Source: CAYFKJ01 sp964528595
GTDB taxonomy: Bacteria; Pseudomonadota; Alphaproteobacteria; UBA2966
DNA length: 64,000 nt
Assembly: GCA_964528595.1 (NCBI GenBank)
Contig: CAZGTM010000001.1
Span: 62,001-126,000, forward strand
Reading direction: 5' to 3'
Part shown: in pieces, positions 1-8,585 of the stretch
Layout of the letters: the number at the start of each line of letters is the position of its first letter
How positions within the stretch are numbered: position 1 is the first letter of the stretch
The notes under the pieces: model-generated
Seen by the model: only the letters and a program-made list of their open reading frames with translations
What the model was told of the DNA's origin: nothing
The model's database searches: none
Program-made: the position numbers and the translations under genes

Positions 1-343
1 CATTCTCTCCGAAATCCTTGTCAGCGGCAGCCGTATCGGCGACATCACTGCGCGCCTGGGCGGGGACGAGTTCGCCATCTGGACGGAAGATACCGATGAC
101 GAGGGCGCCATGACCAAAGCGCGTTTGCTGTTGCACGACGCCGACCGCCTGAAATCCCATTCCGGGGCGGAGGACAAACCCCTGGGATTGTCCATTGGCA
201 TCGCGGTTATGTCGCCCAGCGACGACGAGGACATGAACGGTCTGGTTAGCCGGGCCGACGAGGCAATGTACGCCGTCAAGAAAGCCGGTAAGGGAGGTTA
301 CGCGGCGGCTTTGATCGGCGGTGAAATAGAGAGAGGGACGTGA
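1..343 (+). CDS. Diguanylate cyclase GGDEF domain, C-terminal part (5' end outside window)
   Basis: About 113 codons of a GGDEF domain, read in the frame that starts at base 2. The domain makes cyclic di-GMP from two GTP. The catalytic loop is intact (ARLGGDEFAIW). An RxxD inhibitory site (RIGD) lies exactly five residues before GGDEF, so product feedback is likely. The conserved SIGIA strand and the C-terminal ADEAMYAVKKAGKGGY segment follow. The stop codon overlaps the start of the next gene by one base, so the two are probably co-translated. Any sensory domain lies outside the window. Confidence 0.93.
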   Translation, partial: ILSEILVSGSRIGDITARLGGDEFAIWTEDTDDEGAMTKARLLLHDADRLKSHSGAEDKPLGLSIGIAVMSPSDDEDMNGLVSRADEAMYAVKKAGKGGYAAALIGGEIERGT

Positions 344-1602
344 TGTTTGGGCGCTTGTTTGGTGGTAAAGCCAAAGAAATCGAAAAAAAGAAAAAGGTGA
401 CCTACGAGGAATCGAAGGAGGTCGCCCAAAGCAATTCCCATGACGAGCGCAAGGCGCTGGCCAAACGCACCGACGTCAAGCCGGAGGTGCTCTATTACCT
501 GGCCGAGGATAAATCGCCGACGGTCAGACGCAAGGTCGCGACCAACAAGAAAACACCGCGCCAGGCGGACCTCCTACTGGCCAAGGATACCAATGACGAG
601 GTGCGCTGCGATCTGGCATTGAAGATCGGGCGCCTGGTGCCCAACATCACAGAACGGGATTCGAAAAAACTCCAGGACATGACGTTCGAGATCCTCGATA
701 TCCTGGCGAAGGATCAGCTGGTGAAGGTGCGCCAGATCGTCGCCGACGAAATCAAGCACGCGGACAATATTCCCCAGCCCATCATCGAGCGCCTGGCGCA
801 CGACGTTGAGCTGATCGTTGCCGCCCCCATCCTCGAATATTCCCCTCTGTTGTCTGATGACATCCTTATGGAAATCATCGAATCGGGCCCGGCCCTCGGC
901 GCCCTCAGCGCCATCGCCAAACGCAGTAGCGTCGATCCCGACATCTCCGACGCCATCGTCGCGGCGCAGGATATTCCTGCCGTCGCCAATCTGCTGGCCA
1001 ACAAAAACGCGCAGATCCGCGAAGAAACCCTGGATGAAATCGTGGCCGGTGCAGCCACGGAGGAAAGCCTGCATGAACCTTTGGTGAAGCGGCCCTTGTT
1101 GTCGCAGAAGTCGATGCGCAAGATCGCCGGCTTCGTCAGCCTCTCCCTGCTCGACATCCTCAGCGACCAGCACGAACTGGACCGGGACACCGAAAAAGAG
1201 GTGCGGACCAAGGTCAAGGAAGGCCTGGAGAAAAAGGATGCCGTCACCAAGGAGGAAGACACGGCCCAGGTTGCCGCCCAGCAGCTGGTCGACGGCGGCG
1301 GCCTGACCGACGAGAACGCCGTCAAGATGATCAAACGCGGTGATCGTGATCTGTTGATCCGGGCCATGGCGATCAAAGCCGATGTGCCCGCCCTCATCGG
1401 CCGCAAGATCATCGACTCGAAAAGCGGCAAGACCATCACGGCCCTGGTGTGGGCCTCGGGTCTTTCCATGCGCACGGCGATGGAAGTGCAGAAGAAGATG
1501 GCCAACGTGCAGCCCGACGAGCTTATCAACGCCCGTGACGGCGTCGACTATCCCCTAACCGAGGACGAAATGTCCTGGTACCTCGATTTCTTCGCGGATT
1601 GA
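343..1602 (+). CDS. DUF2336 domain protein (HEAT-like helical repeats)
   Basis: A 419-residue soluble, highly charged protein. Its repeated paired helices of 30-40 residues (for example VKPEVLYYLAEDKSPTVRRKVA and DEVRCDLALKIGRLVPNITERD) match the alphaproteobacterial DUF2336 family, whose biochemical role is not established. No signal peptide or membrane segment is seen. I start at ATG 343, six bases after a GAGAGG ribosome site; a GTG at 340 is the alternative. It overlaps the stop of the GGDEF gene, so a role linked to c-di-GMP signalling is an inference from coupling only. Confidence 0.85.
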   Translation: MFGRLFGGKAKEIEKKKKVTYEESKEVAQSNSHDERKALAKRTDVKPEVLYYLAEDKSPTVRRKVATNKKTPRQADLLLAKDTNDEVRCDLALKIGRLVPNITERDSKKLQDMTFEILDILAKDQLVKVRQIVADEIKHADNIPQPIIERLAHDVELIVAAPILEYSPLLSDDILMEIIESGPALGALSAIAKRSSVDPDISDAIVAAQDIPAVANLLANKNAQIREETLDEIVAGAATEESLHEPLVKRPLLSQKSMRKIAGFVSLSLLDILSDQHELDRDTEKEVRTKVKEGLEKKDAVTKEEDTAQVAAQQLVDGGGLTDENAVKMIKRGDRDLLIRAMAIKADVPALIGRKIIDSKSGKTITALVWASGLSMRTAMEVQKKMANVQPDELINARDGVDYPLTEDEMSWYLDFFAD

Positions 1603-1635
1603 AGAGGGCCGGCCCCAGCCTGCCTTGGGGATGCG

Positions 1636-2559
1636 CTAAACGCCGCCGATCATTGTGCCGACGCCGTGCTCGGTGAAGATTTCCAGCAACAGGACATGCG
1701 GGATGCGGCCGTCGAGGATGGTGGCCGAATGGGTGCCGTTTTCGATGGCGTTGAGGCAGGTTTCGATTTTCGGGATCATGCCGCCGTGCACCGTGCCGTC
1801 GTGGATCATGGCGCGGGCCGCCTGGGCCGTCAGGGTTTCCAGCAGATTGCCGTCGCCGTCCATGACGCCGGCGATGTCGGTCATCATGATCAGCTTGCTG
1901 GCGTCGATGGCGGCGGCGATGGCGCCGGCGGCGGTATCGGCGTTGATGTTGAAGGTCTCGCCGTTTTCGCCGACGCCGATGGGGGCGATCACCGGGATGC
2001 TGTCGGATTTCTCAAGCACTTCGAGGACATGCGGATTGACCCGGGCCGGCTCGCCGACGAAGCCGAGGTCGAGCACCTTTTCGATGTTGGAATCGGGATC
2101 CTGCACCGTGCGGTGGAGTTTTTCCGCCTCGATCAGCCGGCCGTCCTTGCCCGACAATCCGACCGCCGACCCGCCGGCGGCGTTGATGGCGGTGACGACC
2201 TGCTTGTTGATCGAGCCCGACAACACCATTTCGACGATTTCAACCGTCGCCTGATCGGTCACCCTGAGACCGTCAATGAACTCGCTTTTAATCTTCATGC
2301 GTTCCAGCATGGCGCCGATCTGCGGTCCGCCGCCGTGTACGACGACCGGATTGATGCCGACGTGCTTGATCAGCACGATGTCGCGGGCGAAACGCTCCGC
2401 CAGTTCGGCGTCGCCCATGGCGTGCCCGCCGTACTTGATGACGAAGGTCTGCCCGGTGAAACGGCGCATGTAGGGCAGCGCCTCGGACAAGGTTCTGGCG
2501 GTCTCTAGCCACTGCTCGGTCGATTTCTCGGCGGCGTCGGTGTTGTCGGTATCCGGCAT
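1636..2559 (-). CDS. argB: Acetylglutamate kinase
   Basis: Phosphorylates N-acetylglutamate with ATP, the second step of arginine biosynthesis, in the cytoplasm. The 307-residue length is normal. The nucleotide-binding KYGGHAM lies near residues 42-48, the glycine-rich HGGGPQ loop near 75-80, and the family segment GLRVTD near 97-102; the C-terminal half has the amino-acid-kinase pattern (NINADTAAG, MTDIAGV). It is the last gene of the leftward rpmH-rnpA-yidD-yidC-engB-argB block. Other arginine genes (argD, argF, argE) lie 35-40 kb away, so the pathway is dispersed. Confidence 0.97.
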   Translation of the reverse strand: MPDTDNTDAAEKSTEQWLETARTLSEALPYMRRFTGQTFVIKYGGHAMGDAELAERFARDIVLIKHVGINPVVVHGGGPQIGAMLERMKIKSEFIDGLRVTDQATVEIVEMVLSGSINKQVVTAINAAGGSAVGLSGKDGRLIEAEKLHRTVQDPDSNIEKVLDLGFVGEPARVNPHVLEVLEKSDSIPVIAPIGVGENGETFNINADTAAGAIAAAIDASKLIMMTDIAGVMDGDGNLLETLTAQAARAMIHDGTVHGGMIPKIETCLNAIENGTHSATILDGRIPHVLLLEIFTEHGVGTMIGGV

Positions 2560-2580
2560 AATGGCGGCCTTATAGCCCAG

Positions 2581-3246
2581 TTAGGCGGGCTGGGCCAGTG
2601 CGGCAATTTCCGCGCGCAAGTCCTCGATGCCCCGGCCCGAGTTGGAACTGGTGGCGACGATGTCGGGGTGGGCCGCCACGTGGGTCTTCAATTCGGCATG
2701 CAGTTTGGCGAGACATTTTTCCAATTCGGGACCGGTCGTCTTGTCCGCCTTGGTCAGAACGACCTGATACATGACGGCGGCATCGTCGAGCATCGTCATA
2801 ATTTCCCGGTCGCTGTCCTTGGCGCCGTGACGGGCATCGATCAGCACAAACACCCGCGCCAGCGTCGCCCGGCCCTTGAGGTAGGCGTTGATGACGCCGG
2901 TCCACTTGGCGATGGCGGTCTTGGATGCCTTGGCATAGCCGTAACCCGGCAGGTCCACGAGATAGAGGGCGCCCCCGAGGTTGAAAAAATTCAGTTGCTG
3001 GGTGCGGCCCGGCGTCTGCGAGGTGCGGGCCAGGGTCTTGCGCCCCGTCAGCGCATTGACGAGGCTCGACTTGCCGACGTTTGAGCGCCCGGCAAAGGCG
3101 ATTTCAGGAAGCGCCAAGTCGGGGATGGCGCCCAACGAGGCGGCGCCGGCGACGAACTCGCAGGGGCCGGCGAACAGCAATCTGCCGCGCTCCAGGAGGG
3201 CCGCCTTGATTTCAGCCGCATCCTCGTCAGCGCCGCCACCGGACAT
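2581..3246 (-). CDS. engB: Ribosome biogenesis GTP-binding protein EngB/YsxC
   Basis: A small TrmE-Era-EngA-like GTPase of 221 residues needed for large-subunit ribosome assembly. All G motifs are visible: GRSNVGKS (about 53-60), the switch I TPGRTQ (78-83), DLPGYG (98-103) and TKAD (165-168), followed by the G5 segment VATSSNSGRG. A short N-terminal extension precedes the core. It starts three bases after the yidC stop, so it is co-transcribed with yidC, and argB follows 21 bases after its own stop. Confidence 0.97.
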   Translation of the reverse strand: MSGGGADEDAAEIKAALLERGRLLFAGPCEFVAGAASLGAIPDLALPEIAFAGRSNVGKSSLVNALTGRKTLARTSQTPGRTQQLNFFNLGGALYLVDLPGYGYAKASKTAIAKWTGVINAYLKGRATLARVFVLIDARHGAKDSDREIMTMLDDAAVMYQVVLTKADKTTGPELEKCLAKLHAELKTHVAAHPDIVATSSNSGRGIEDLRAEIAALAQPA

Positions 3247-3249
3247 GGA

Positions 3250-5010
3250 TCAGGCCGCTTTTTGCCCGCCGATCGTGACCCCGGCGCGCTTCATGATCAG
3301 CCATTGCTGGGCCATGGAGAGGGTGTTGTTCCAGGTCCAGTAGATCACCAGCCCGGCCGGGAAGGAGGCCAGCATGAAGGTGAACATGAAGGGCAGGAAC
3401 ATGAAAATCTTGGCCTGGATCGGGTCGGCCGGCTGCGGGTTCAATTTCTGCTGCAGGTACATTGTCAGGCCCATCAAAATGGGCCAGACACCCAGCATGG
3501 GAATGTAAGACGGCGGCGTCCAGGGGATCAGTCCAAAGAGATTGAGCAGCGTCGTCGGATCCGCCGCGGAGAGGTCGTGGACCCAGCCGTAGAACGGTGC
3601 ATGACGCATCTCAATGGAGACGAACAAGACCTTATAGAGTGCGAAGAAGACCGGAATCTGCAGGAGGATGGGCAGGCAACCGGCCATGGGATTGGCCTTT
3701 TCCTTCTTGTAAAGCTCCATCATCGCCTGGTTGAGTTTCTGCCGGTCGTCGCCGAATTTTTCGCGCAACTTGGTCATTTCCGGCTGCAGTTTCTTCATCG
3801 CGCTCATGGCTTTGAAGGACTTGTTGGCCAACGGGAAGAAGACGATGCGCACGCAAACCGTCAGCGCCAGGATAGCCAGGCCGAAATTGCCCAGCAGCTT
3901 GTTGAACCAGTCGATGGCGAAGAAGAAGGGTTTGGTCAGGAAGTAAAACCAGCCGAAATCGACCGCCAGGTCGAAGCGTTTGACGCCGAACTTTTCCTCG
4001 TAGGCGTCGAGGAGGTGAACCTCCTTGGCGCCCGCGAACAACCGGCTGACGACCTCGCTTGAGCCGCCGGCGGCAATGGTGTGGCCCGACTGCAGGTAGT
4101 CGACTTGGTACTTGTCGGTTTTTTCCGGCGCCGAATGACCGAAGCTGGCGTCGAAGGTTTCGTTCTGGTCGGGGATCAGCGCCGCCAGCCAGTACTTGTC
4201 CGTGATACCGATCCAGCCGCCAGTGCTTTTTTCGCTGATGCGCTGGCTGTCGACCATCTCGTCGTAGTCGATCTCCGTCAGCGTTTCGTTGAAGACGCCC
4301 AGGGCGCCCTCGTGGAGGATATAAAATCCGGTGGTTTCCGGCGTGCCGGTGCGCGAGACCAGGCCGAACGGGAATAGCGTAATCGCCGAGGTGGTTTGGT
4401 TGACGACCCCGTCGGTCACGGTAAACAGGTAATTTTCGTCCAGCGCAATGGTGCGGGTGAACACCAATCCCTCTCCGTTGTCCCAGCTAAGCTTGACCGG
4501 GACGCCGGGCACCAGAGTTGTCGCGGATGTCTGCCACAGCGTTTCCGGGCCAGGCCTTTTAACGTCAGTACCCTGCGCCACCGTCCAACCGAAATCGGCG
4601 TAGTAAGGGTTGGTCGAACCGGCCGGCGAAAAGAGCACGATCTCGGGGCTCGTGGGATCGATGGTTTCGCGGTACTCGCTCAGAACGACATCATCGATGC
4701 GGGCACCGGCCAGGGAAATCGAACCGTGGATGCGACCGTTGTCAAATTGGATGCGCGGCGATTTGGCCACGGCCTGGGCGCGGATGGCCGGCGCCTGGGC
4801 GACCAGAGCGGCGCCGCCCGGCGCCACCGGCATAGGTGCGGAACTTTTGGCGCCGGGGGCTGCCGGCGCGCTATCGGGCGCAGCGCCGGATGATGCGCTT
4901 TGAGACGTTTCCAGCGGCGGCTGCGGCGGCTGCGGGCCGAGAAACTCGAACGCCATGATGATCACGACCGAGAGTACGATCGCAAGGATCAGATTACGTT
5001 GTTCCAACAT
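3250..5010 (-). CDS. yidC: Membrane protein insertase YidC
   Basis: Inserts and folds inner-membrane proteins, alone or with SecYEG. Length 586 residues, typical of Gram-negative YidC. An N-terminal membrane anchor (about residues 8-24) is followed by a Pro/Ala-rich linker, a large periplasmic beta domain, and the Oxa1-type core from about residue 350 with five membrane segments. The conserved groove arginine is in TVCVRIVFFPLANKSF, followed by the coiled cytoplasmic hairpin (KKLQPEMTKLREKFGDD). It lies 36 bases downstream of yidD in the rpmH block. Confidence 0.98.
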   Translation of the reverse strand: MLEQRNLILAIVLSVVIIMAFEFLGPQPPQPPLETSQSASSGAAPDSAPAAPGAKSSAPMPVAPGGAALVAQAPAIRAQAVAKSPRIQFDNGRIHGSISLAGARIDDVVLSEYRETIDPTSPEIVLFSPAGSTNPYYADFGWTVAQGTDVKRPGPETLWQTSATTLVPGVPVKLSWDNGEGLVFTRTIALDENYLFTVTDGVVNQTTSAITLFPFGLVSRTGTPETTGFYILHEGALGVFNETLTEIDYDEMVDSQRISEKSTGGWIGITDKYWLAALIPDQNETFDASFGHSAPEKTDKYQVDYLQSGHTIAAGGSSEVVSRLFAGAKEVHLLDAYEEKFGVKRFDLAVDFGWFYFLTKPFFFAIDWFNKLLGNFGLAILALTVCVRIVFFPLANKSFKAMSAMKKLQPEMTKLREKFGDDRQKLNQAMMELYKKEKANPMAGCLPILLQIPVFFALYKVLFVSIEMRHAPFYGWVHDLSAADPTTLLNLFGLIPWTPPSYIPMLGVWPILMGLTMYLQQKLNPQPADPIQAKIFMFLPFMFTFMLASFPAGLVIYWTWNNTLSMAQQWLIMKRAGVTIGGQKAA

Positions 5011-5046
5011 GGGGTTCTGCCGTATGCCTTGATTTGATGCGAAAAA

Positions 5047-5397
5047 TTAGCGGTGAGGAGCGGTGCTCGGCTGAGCGCCGTGGTGAGGGTGGCCACATCG
5101 GTGATCGTGATCGGCGTCGGTGCCCGGGACCGGATCGTAGCCGGAGCCGCCCCAGGGATGGCATCGCGCCAGACGCCGCACGGTCAGCCAGGCGCCGGAC
5201 ATCGGCCCGTGGACTTCAAGCGCCTCAAGGGCATACTCGGAACACGACGGGGCGTAGCGGCAGCTTCTCGGCAAAATCAGAGCAAACGTCAGGCGGTAGG
5301 TTTGGACCAGGGCTTTGAGCACGCCGGTCGCCGTCGACCGAACGATCCTCGACAGCGACGCCGTTGCATCATTCGGAGATGAAGAAACCTCGGTCAC
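5047..5397 (-). CDS. yidD: Membrane protein insertion efficiency factor YidD
   Basis: A 116-residue protein of the YidD (DUF37) family, thought to assist YidC-mediated insertion at the inner membrane. The family core is clear: YRLTFALILPRSCRYAPSCSEYALEALEVHG and RRLARCHPWGGSGYDPVP, with the conserved cysteines in CRYAPSC and ARCHPWG. The start is GTG at 5397, whose G is shared with the TAG stop of rnpA (TAGTG overlap). This indicates translational coupling within rpmH-rnpA-yidD-yidC. Confidence 0.95.
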   Translation of the reverse strand: MTEVSSSPNDATASLSRIVRSTATGVLKALVQTYRLTFALILPRSCRYAPSCSEYALEALEVHGPMSGAWLTVRRLARCHPWGGSGYDPVPGTDADHDHRCGHPHHGAQPSTAPHR

Positions 5398-5804
5398 TAT
5401 CCTGTTGCTCCTGAATTGGCGGCGGGGGTGCCGTTCTCGCGCCAGACGTCAAGCCGTTTCAAGCCCGCCCGAAGATCCTGGAGGAGGGCGCCGTAACCGC
5501 GCGCGGCCGTGGCGTGGCGGCCGATCAGAACATAGTCGAAACCGGGCTCGGCATGAACCGGAAATAGTTCCGAGACGGCAGCCCGAAGACGGCGCTTCAC
5601 GCGGTTGCGGGCGACGGCGTTGCCGACCTTGCGGCTGGCCGTGAAGCCCACCCTCAAGTCGCAGTGCTCGCCGCCGGCTTGACGCGGAGCGTTCTTGCTC
5701 GGGCTGGCTTGCAGAATCAGGCCGGGTGCAACCCATTTGTTGCGGGCCGCAGCGACGCGAAGGAAATCGCGGCGTTGTCTGAGGCGACCGACCTTGACCG
5801 ACAT
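5397..5804 (-). CDS. rnpA: Ribonuclease P protein component
   Basis: Protein subunit of RNase P, which trims tRNA 5' leaders together with the rnpB RNA. About 135 residues, basic. The RNR signature is present as GNAVARNRVKRRLRAAV, and the N-terminal RLRQRRDFLRV matches the family. ATG 5804 is used here; a GTG directly upstream at 5807 is equally possible. It lies 21 bases after rpmH and overlaps yidD by one base. Confidence 0.96.
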   Translation of the reverse strand: MSVKVGRLRQRRDFLRVAAARNKWVAPGLILQASPSKNAPRQAGGEHCDLRVGFTASRKVGNAVARNRVKRRLRAAVSELFPVHAEPGFDYVLIGRHATAARGYGALLQDLRAGLKRLDVWRENGTPAANSGATG

Positions 5805-5825
5805 CACTATCGCCGGGTCCGGCGA

Positions 5826-5960
5826 TTAGGCCGAAAGGCGCTTGCGCCCCCTGGCGCGGCGCCGGGCGAGGACCTTGCGTCCGCCGACGGTGGACATGCG
5901 CTTGCGGAAGCCATGGCGGCGTTTGCGAACCAGGTTGCTCGGTTGAAATGTGCGTTTCAC
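5826..5960 (-). CDS. rpmH: 50S ribosomal protein L34
   Basis: A 44-residue, strongly basic protein. Reading the minus strand from a GTG at 5960 gives KRTFQPSNLVRKRRHGFRK, then RMSTVGGRKVLARRRARG and RKRLSA, the full L34 consensus. The start codon is GTG rather than ATG. It is the first gene of the leftward rnpA/yidC block, with a strong promoter about 80 bases upstream. Confidence 0.97.
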   Translation of the reverse strand: MKRTFQPSNLVRKRRHGFRKRMSTVGGRKVLARRRARGRKRLSA

Positions 5961-6039
5961 TTGATCTTACTCCGTGACGACAGCCGGCAACCCCCGTATG
6001 GGCGGCAGGGCGTCAGAATTGCTCGGAAAACAGGCCCGC

Positions 6040-6068
6040 TGTATACGGCTTAGCCCCAGCGAAGTCAA
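6040..6068 (-). promoter_or_regulatory. Sigma-70-type promoter for rpmH-rnpA-yidD-yidC-engB-argB
   Basis: On the minus strand, TTGACT (6063-6068) is separated by exactly 17 bases from TATACA (6040-6045). This is the best promoter-like match in the region and points at rpmH with a leader of about 70 bases. The rest of 5961-6260 shows no gene and no convincing DnaA box cluster. Confidence 0.75.
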
Positions 6069-6260
6069 CGCATGTCGTGCCCATTCATCGAACTTCACGC
6101 CGATCACGTTTTTTAGGCCGATTGCTCACGTATTGGTTATTCGCGCTGAAAGTCGTCGCAATGATACACAAATCCTTCAGACGGCCCTTACGATCAGGCC
6201 AGGGCCGGTCATTGGGGTACCCGACTTGGAATTGCAAATAGTTGAAATTATTGAATTAAA

Positions 6261-7031
6261 ATGAGTATTGGGAAAGTGGATTTACCGCTCGAACGCGAAA
6301 CGGAACCAGCCGTCGGGAACGCCCCACGGTCCGGAAACTGGCGGCGCTGGCTGCCGCTGGTTCTGCTGGCTGCCGGATTTTCCGGCTATTTTGTCTTCGG
6401 TCTCGATCAATATCTGAGTTTCCAGGCGCTGGCCGACCACCGCCTGCAACTGCAGGAACTCGTCGCCGCCAACGAGGTTTTGGTGACGCTGGTCTTCTTT
6501 GTTCTCTACACCTTGAGCGTGGCGTTTTCGCTGCCGAGCGCCACGTTGCTGACGGTGACGGCGGGGTTCATGTTCGGCGCTGTCATGGGCGCGGTTTGGG
6601 TCGTGTTCAGCGCCACGCTCGGCGCCACGGCGGTATTCATGGCCGCCCGCAGCGCCTTTGGCGAAGGTTTGCGACGCCGCGCCGGTCCGGGGCTCAGACG
6701 CTTCGAAGCGGGCTTCAGGGACAATGCCGTAAGTTATTTGCTGGTCTTGCGCCTGGTGCCGTTGTTCCCCTTCTTCCTCGTCAACATCGGACCCGCCCTA
6801 CTCGGCGTGCCCCTGCGCACCTACGTCGCGACCACATTGGTCGGCATCGTGCCCGGCACCTTCGTTTACACCAGCGTCGGTAACGGCATCGGCAAGGTTT
6901 TCGATCAGGGGGGTTCGCCCGATCTCGGAATCATTTTCAGCCTTGAAATCCTTGGCCCCATCGTGGGATTGGCGCTTCTCGCCCTCCTTCCGGTCGCCTA
7001 TAAACGGTACAAGGCGGCCACGGCGGCGTAG
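6261..7031 (+). CDS. TVP38/TMEM64 (VTT domain) inner-membrane protein
   Basis: A 256-residue multi-pass membrane protein of the VTT/DedA-like superfamily; proposed roles include membrane lipid or solute handling, and the substrate here is unknown. Visible landmarks are an N-terminal membrane segment (WLPLVLLAAGFSGYFVFGL), the reentrant SLPSATLLTVTAGFMFGAVMG, and RLVPLFPFFLVNIGPALLGVP followed by TTLVGIVPGTFVY. It is 33 bases upstream of a pyridine-nucleotide disulfide reductase, a pairing common in proteobacteria, so the two probably act together. Confidence 0.88.
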   Translation: MSIGKVDLPLERETEPAVGNAPRSGNWRRWLPLVLLAAGFSGYFVFGLDQYLSFQALADHRLQLQELVAANEVLVTLVFFVLYTLSVAFSLPSATLLTVTAGFMFGAVMGAVWVVFSATLGATAVFMAARSAFGEGLRRRAGPGLRRFEAGFRDNAVSYLLVLRLVPLFPFFLVNIGPALLGVPLRTYVATTLVGIVPGTFVYTSVGNGIGKVFDQGGSPDLGIIFSLEILGPIVGLALLALLPVAYKRYKAATAA

Positions 7032-7064
7032 CCGAATAGCAGTTGCACGGGGAGCATCGGCCGG

Positions 7065-8486
7065 ATGACGGACATCATCAAGACGGACATCTGCGTTATC
7101 GGCGGCGGCTCCGGCGGTCTGGTGGTTGCCGCCGGCGCGAGCCAAATGGGCGCCGACACGGTTTTGGTCGAAAAAGCGAAACTCGGCGGCGACTGCCTGA
7201 ATTACGGCTGCGTCCCCTCCAAGGCGCTGATCGCCGCCGGCCGCGCCGCCGCGGGCGCCAGGGAGGCCGGCGTGTTTGGCGTCGACGCCGACCCGGCAGT
7301 TGACTTCGGCCGCGTCAACGATCACGTCCACGGTGTTATCGCCGGCATCGAACCGCACGATTCTCCCGCCCGGTTTCGCGGCCTGGGGGTCGACGTCATC
7401 GAAGCCGCCGGTGAATTTACGTCACCGGGCGAACTGGTGGCCGGGGGCCGCAGGATTAAGGCGCGCCGCTTCGTCGTCGCCACCGGATCGAAAGCCATGG
7501 TTCCGCCGATTCCCGGGCTCGACGGCGTTCCCTACCTGACCAACGAGACGATTTTCGACAACCGCGTGCGCCCAGACCACCTCATCATCATCGGCGGCGG
7601 TCCGATCGGCATGGAACTGGCCCAAGCCCACCGCAATCTGGGCTCGCGGGTGTCCGTTATCGAGATGTTCAGCGTCCTCGGCGCCGACGACCCGGAATTG
7701 GCCGCCGTCGTTGCCCAGTGCGCCCGGCGCGACGGTATCGAAATCCACGAAAACGCCAAGGTCGTTGGCGTTGCGGCAGCGGATGGCGGCTGTGCCGTGA
7801 CGATTGAGAATTCGGCCGGTGAAAACCTTATCGAAGGCAGTCACCTGCTGATTGCGGCGGGGCGCCGACCAACCGTCGAGGGCCTGGGTCTGGAAGCTGC
7901 CGGCGTTCGCCACAACGGCAAGGGTATCGAGGTCGACGCCCGGCTGCGCACCAGCAACCGTAAGATTTTCGCCATTGGTGACGTCACCGGCGGACTGCAG
8001 TTCACCCACGTGGCTGGTTACGAAGCGGGCATCGTGTTGCGCAACGCGCTCTTCCGTCTGCCGGCCAAAGCCAGTTACGAGGCGGTTCCGTGGGTGACCT
8101 ATACCAGCCCGGAGTTGGGCCAGGTCGGCTTGACGGAAGCCGCAGCGCGTGCGCAGCACGGCGAAATCCGTATTTTGCGCTGGCCCTTTGCGGAAAACGA
8201 CCGGGCGCGGGCCGGGCACGAAACCGATGGCCTGATCAAGGTCGTCACGACGAAACGGGGCCGCGTGCTGGGCGCCGGTATCGTCGGTCCCAATGCCGGC
8301 GACCTGCTGCTGCCCTGGGTGCTGGCGGTACAGAATAAAATGAAGATCGGCGCCATGGCCGGGTTTGTCGCCCCTTATCCGACGCTGGGCGAGGTTTCGA
8401 AGCGGGCGGCGGGATCGTTCTACACCCGCAGCCTGTTCAGCGAGCGGACGCGGAAAGTGGTGCGGTTTCTCGCCAAGTTCGGCTGA
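7065..8486 (+). CDS. FAD-dependent pyridine nucleotide-disulfide oxidoreductase (mercuric reductase-like)
   Basis: A 473-residue class I flavoprotein. The FAD site CVIGGGSGGLVVAAGA is at the N terminus, the redox-active disulfide is GGDCLNYGCVPSKAL (C-X4-C), the NAD(P) site is IIIGGGPIGMELAQA, and the second FAD motif is FAIGDVTGGLQFTHVAGYEA. The C-terminal dimerisation domain ends in FVAPYPTLGEVSKRAAG, where dihydrolipoamide dehydrogenases usually have HPTxxE; the catalytic histidine is a tyrosine here. There is no heavy-metal-associated domain or C-terminal cysteine pair, so mercury reduction is unlikely. Substrate unknown; coupled to the VTT protein. Confidence 0.88.
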   Translation: MTDIIKTDICVIGGGSGGLVVAAGASQMGADTVLVEKAKLGGDCLNYGCVPSKALIAAGRAAAGAREAGVFGVDADPAVDFGRVNDHVHGVIAGIEPHDSPARFRGLGVDVIEAAGEFTSPGELVAGGRRIKARRFVVATGSKAMVPPIPGLDGVPYLTNETIFDNRVRPDHLIIIGGGPIGMELAQAHRNLGSRVSVIEMFSVLGADDPELAAVVAQCARRDGIEIHENAKVVGVAAADGGCAVTIENSAGENLIEGSHLLIAAGRRPTVEGLGLEAAGVRHNGKGIEVDARLRTSNRKIFAIGDVTGGLQFTHVAGYEAGIVLRNALFRLPAKASYEAVPWVTYTSPELGQVGLTEAAARAQHGEIRILRWPFAENDRARAGHETDGLIKVVTTKRGRVLGAGIVGPNAGDLLLPWVLAVQNKMKIGAMAGFVAPYPTLGEVSKRAAGSFYTRSLFSERTRKVVRFLAKFG

Positions 8487-8585
8487 CGCAACTCGTTTCA
8501 CGCAAGCGTGACGGGGATTGAGTAGACCCGCAAAAAACACCGCCCCATTCTTTTCGAGGGCGCAAAATTCAGGGGAGAGACTTTC

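Noticed and set aside
6162..6170. TGATACACA as a DnaA box near rpmH
   Set aside because: A single site with one mismatch to TTATNCACA and no cluster; gene order near rpmH is not enough to call an origin.
7065..8486. Calling the flavoprotein a mercuric reductase
   Set aside because: No mercury-binding N-terminal domain, no C-terminal cysteine pair and no mer genes nearby.
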